DNA from: Pseudomonas sp. RIT-562
Lineage (GTDB): Bacteria; Pseudomonadota; Gammaproteobacteria; Pseudomonadales; Pseudomonadaceae
Length of the DNA: 64,000 nt
Assembly: GCF_026241895.1 (NCBI RefSeq)
Contig: NZ_JAPJIV010000001.1
Location: 546,093-610,092, forward strand
Direction of reading: 5' to 3'
This document shows, in pieces, positions 62,654-64,000 of the stretch (position 1 is the first letter of the stretch; each line of letters starts with the position of its first letter). The position numbers and the translations under genes were made by a program. The notes beneath the pieces are model-generated. The model was not told where the DNA came from, searched no databases, and was given only the letters and a program-made list of their open reading frames with translations.

Positions 62654-63796
62654 CTAGCTCTCCGGACTAGCATTTAACCTACTCACATTTCCAGAAATTA
62701 TGGAGTTCCATATATTGATTCTTGAAAAATAAGTAGAGGAGGGGTCAATTACTTCAGAACTCATGCACATAGAGTGCTGAAATGATTCCACTCCTCGCAA
62801 ATAAGCATTTAGTTGCAATGTAGAAATATGTTCATTTAGGGCGTCTCTTTGCAATATCAATTTTGCGCCTTCTCGAGCATGCTCCATCGCTGCTTCCGTG
62901 CAGGTCATTCTAATCCACTCTTCGGTTGAAAACGGTGGTTGCGATATTCCTTCCTTGTAGAGTAAATCTGCAACTGCAACTGAGTAAAAATCAATTGCCA
63001 CTTTGTATCGATCCTTAGCCTCAACAAGTACAGACTCCGCTTGGGATCTTTTTTTATGTAAATCCTCTATATCAAGCCCAGGAACTTTACCTATCAAGCC
63101 AGATAAAGGCTTATTACTGCCACCCCATGAGTCAATTCCATTCACAGAGTCAATAAACAGCTGCATCGAAAATAACGCCCTGCCTAGAGCTGAAATACAT
63201 GCATCAAGATCTTCAAGGTTTTTTACAATGTTCGTATCTGCGCAGTTTTTACGAAAATACTCCAAGCTATTACTATATGCCCCCAAGGACCCCGTAGACG
63301 TTGCTATTAAATATCTTAGATTGATCCATGCTACGTTATTACTAATATTTTGAATTTCTATAACTCGTGTATAATTGTCTTGGATATCGTTATATATTTC
63401 CAGCATTTTTGCTTGATGACCGGCCTGCATACCTGCTTCAAGTACCGATGCAACAAGAAGCGCCGCGGCAAGTGCAGGTGCCGCAGGTCCTCCCAGTAGT
63501 GTATATGCAGCTAAACTAGCCCTTGAGCCAGCATATGCACGTTGCTTGTCGTTATCAGCTCGCGAAAAATCGTATGCTGCCGTGCCTAAGTCGATTGATG
63601 AAAAAATTGTTGTTCCCACGCCTACAGGTAACGTTGTTGCGACTGTTTTATTAAAATATTCAGCCATTTGATTTTTCGCATAAGCTTCAGCTGACTTCAA
63701 TGCAATATCCGCGGCAACCTTATCTTCATCAGACCCGGCCTGAGTTGGCTGCGATAGCAAAACTGCTGAGCAGAGTAAAACTAATCGTCGATTCAT
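62654..63796 (-). CDS. Exported protein of unknown function
   Basis: A 380-residue protein. Residues 1-20 form a signal peptide (RRLVLLCSAVLLSQPTQA). A glycine/alanine-rich hydrophobic stretch (about residues 95-120, AAYTLLGGPAAPALAAALLVASVL) may insert into a membrane. The rest is helical and polar with six cysteines. The ATG at 63796 has GGGG 6 bp upstream and begins the signal peptide; an ATG at 63832 would add 12 residues before it. It is directly upstream of the pre-toxin-like gene and probably a delivery or partner protein. I do not recognise the family. Base composition is clearly more AT-rich than the first 30 kb. Confidence 0.7.
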   Translation of the reverse strand: MNRRLVLLCSAVLLSQPTQAGSDEDKVAADIALKSAEAYAKNQMAEYFNKTVATTLPVGVGTTIFSSIDLGTAAYDFSRADNDKQRAYAGSRASLAAYTLLGGPAAPALAAALLVASVLEAGMQAGHQAKMLEIYNDIQDNYTRVIEIQNISNNVAWINLRYLIATSTGSLGAYSNSLEYFRKNCADTNIVKNLEDLDACISALGRALFSMQLFIDSVNGIDSWGGSNKPLSGLIGKVPGLDIEDLHKKRSQAESVLVEAKDRYKVAIDFYSVAVADLLYKEGISQPPFSTEEWIRMTCTEAAMEHAREGAKLILQRDALNEHISTLQLNAYLRGVESFQHSMCMSSEVIDPSSTYFSRINIWNSIISGNVSRLNASPES

Positions 63797-63810
63797 GAGA
63801 ACCCCAATCT

Positions 63811-64000
63811 CTAATGGGATATTAAAATGCACTCCCCCCCAAACGACATGCAGACTTTTTGTTCCTTGTTAGTACTTGTTCCATCCGATATTGTATGGGT
63901 GGCGTACATTACTACTTTAAACTCTTTACCCATGGTTGCAATTGACTCGGAATTAGACGTTACATCAGGCAATTCGCTTTCGTATATTTTTGATACAGTA
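63811..64000 (-). CDS. 3' end of a hypothetical gene, start outside window
   Basis: The last 62 codons of a minus-strand gene, ending with TAG at 63811-63813 and open to the window edge. The visible part, VSKIYESELPDVTSNSESIA then KEFKVVMYATHTISDG and KVCMSFGGECILISH, is beta-rich with two cysteines. It ends 14 bp before the ATG of the exported protein, so it is the upstream gene of the same operon. No family recognised. Confidence 0.6.
   Translation of the reverse strand, partial: TVSKIYESELPDVTSNSESIATMGKEFKVVMYATHTISDGTSTNKEQKVCMSFGGECILISH

Overview
The window looks like a chromosomal segment of a Pseudomonas species, probably of the P. fluorescens/P. putida side of the genus. The reasons are the high GC of most of it, a ClsA, a CfaB-type cyclopropane synthase and an LpdA that read like pseudomonad proteins, the complete common-polysaccharide-antigen (A-band, D-rhamnan) O-antigen locus, and Pseudomonas-type REP palindromes. 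No database search was possible; family names come from motifs and remembered sequences.

Region 1 (1-11.6 kb) is housekeeping: a COG0523 zinc GTPase and zinc-independent folE2 divergent around a Zur-like box, a DUF3617 secreted protein, clsA and cfaB (convergent membrane-lipid genes), a dihydrolipoyl dehydrogenase behind a palindromic operator-like promoter, an Lrp-type regulator with a LysE exporter, and a two-gene unit of a large exported protein and a DUF3142 lipoprotein.

Region 2 (11.6-26.9 kb) is the O-antigen region. On the plus strand rmd-gmd-wbpW-wzm-wzt-wbpX-wbpY-wbpZ make GDP-D-rhamnose, polymerise the rhamnan and export it through an ABC transporter. Divergent on the minus strand are two glycosyltransferases, two methyltransferases and an acyltransferase, the same gene types as PA5455-PA5459 of P. 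aeruginosa, which modify or cap this polymer.

Region 3 (26.9-36.3 kb) starts with a three-domain flavoprotein, a GST and a LysR regulator. It then holds an unusual cluster: a GT9-type glycosyltransferase fused to an archaeal-type CTP-dependent riboflavin-kinase-like domain, facing an overlapping four-gene operon (radical SAM, PHP phosphoesterase, Ter-type phosphoribosyltransferase, GT32-like glycosyltransferase). It reads as an undescribed pathway for a phosphoribosyl- or nucleoside-like glycosylated product.

Region 4 (36.5-59.7 kb) is a defence island, all on the minus strand. A CARF-like sigma-54 activator sits upstream of hsdR; a near-consensus sigma-54 promoter lies in the 30-bp gap between them. 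The genes hsdR-rmuC-hsdM-hsdS follow, then a 46-codon remnant of a RecF/OLD-type ATPase and a PLD-type nuclease. Next is a second, weaker sigma-54-like promoter with two AT-rich direct repeats at enhancer distance. It precedes a tightly overlapped seven-gene operon: TerY-like vWA, PP2C phosphatase, protein kinase, SF1 helicase, a winged-helix protein with a HEPN-like Rx4H motif, a coiled-coil McrB-like AAA+ ATPase, and a DUF2357-like zinc-ribbon protein. The working hypothesis is one CARF-controlled, sigma-54-inducible response that turns on both a type I restriction system and a TerY-P/McrB-like restriction complex.

Region 5 (59.7-64 kb) holds a decayed gene and an AT-richer operon of three exported or hypothetical proteins, one with a pre-toxin TG-like segment.
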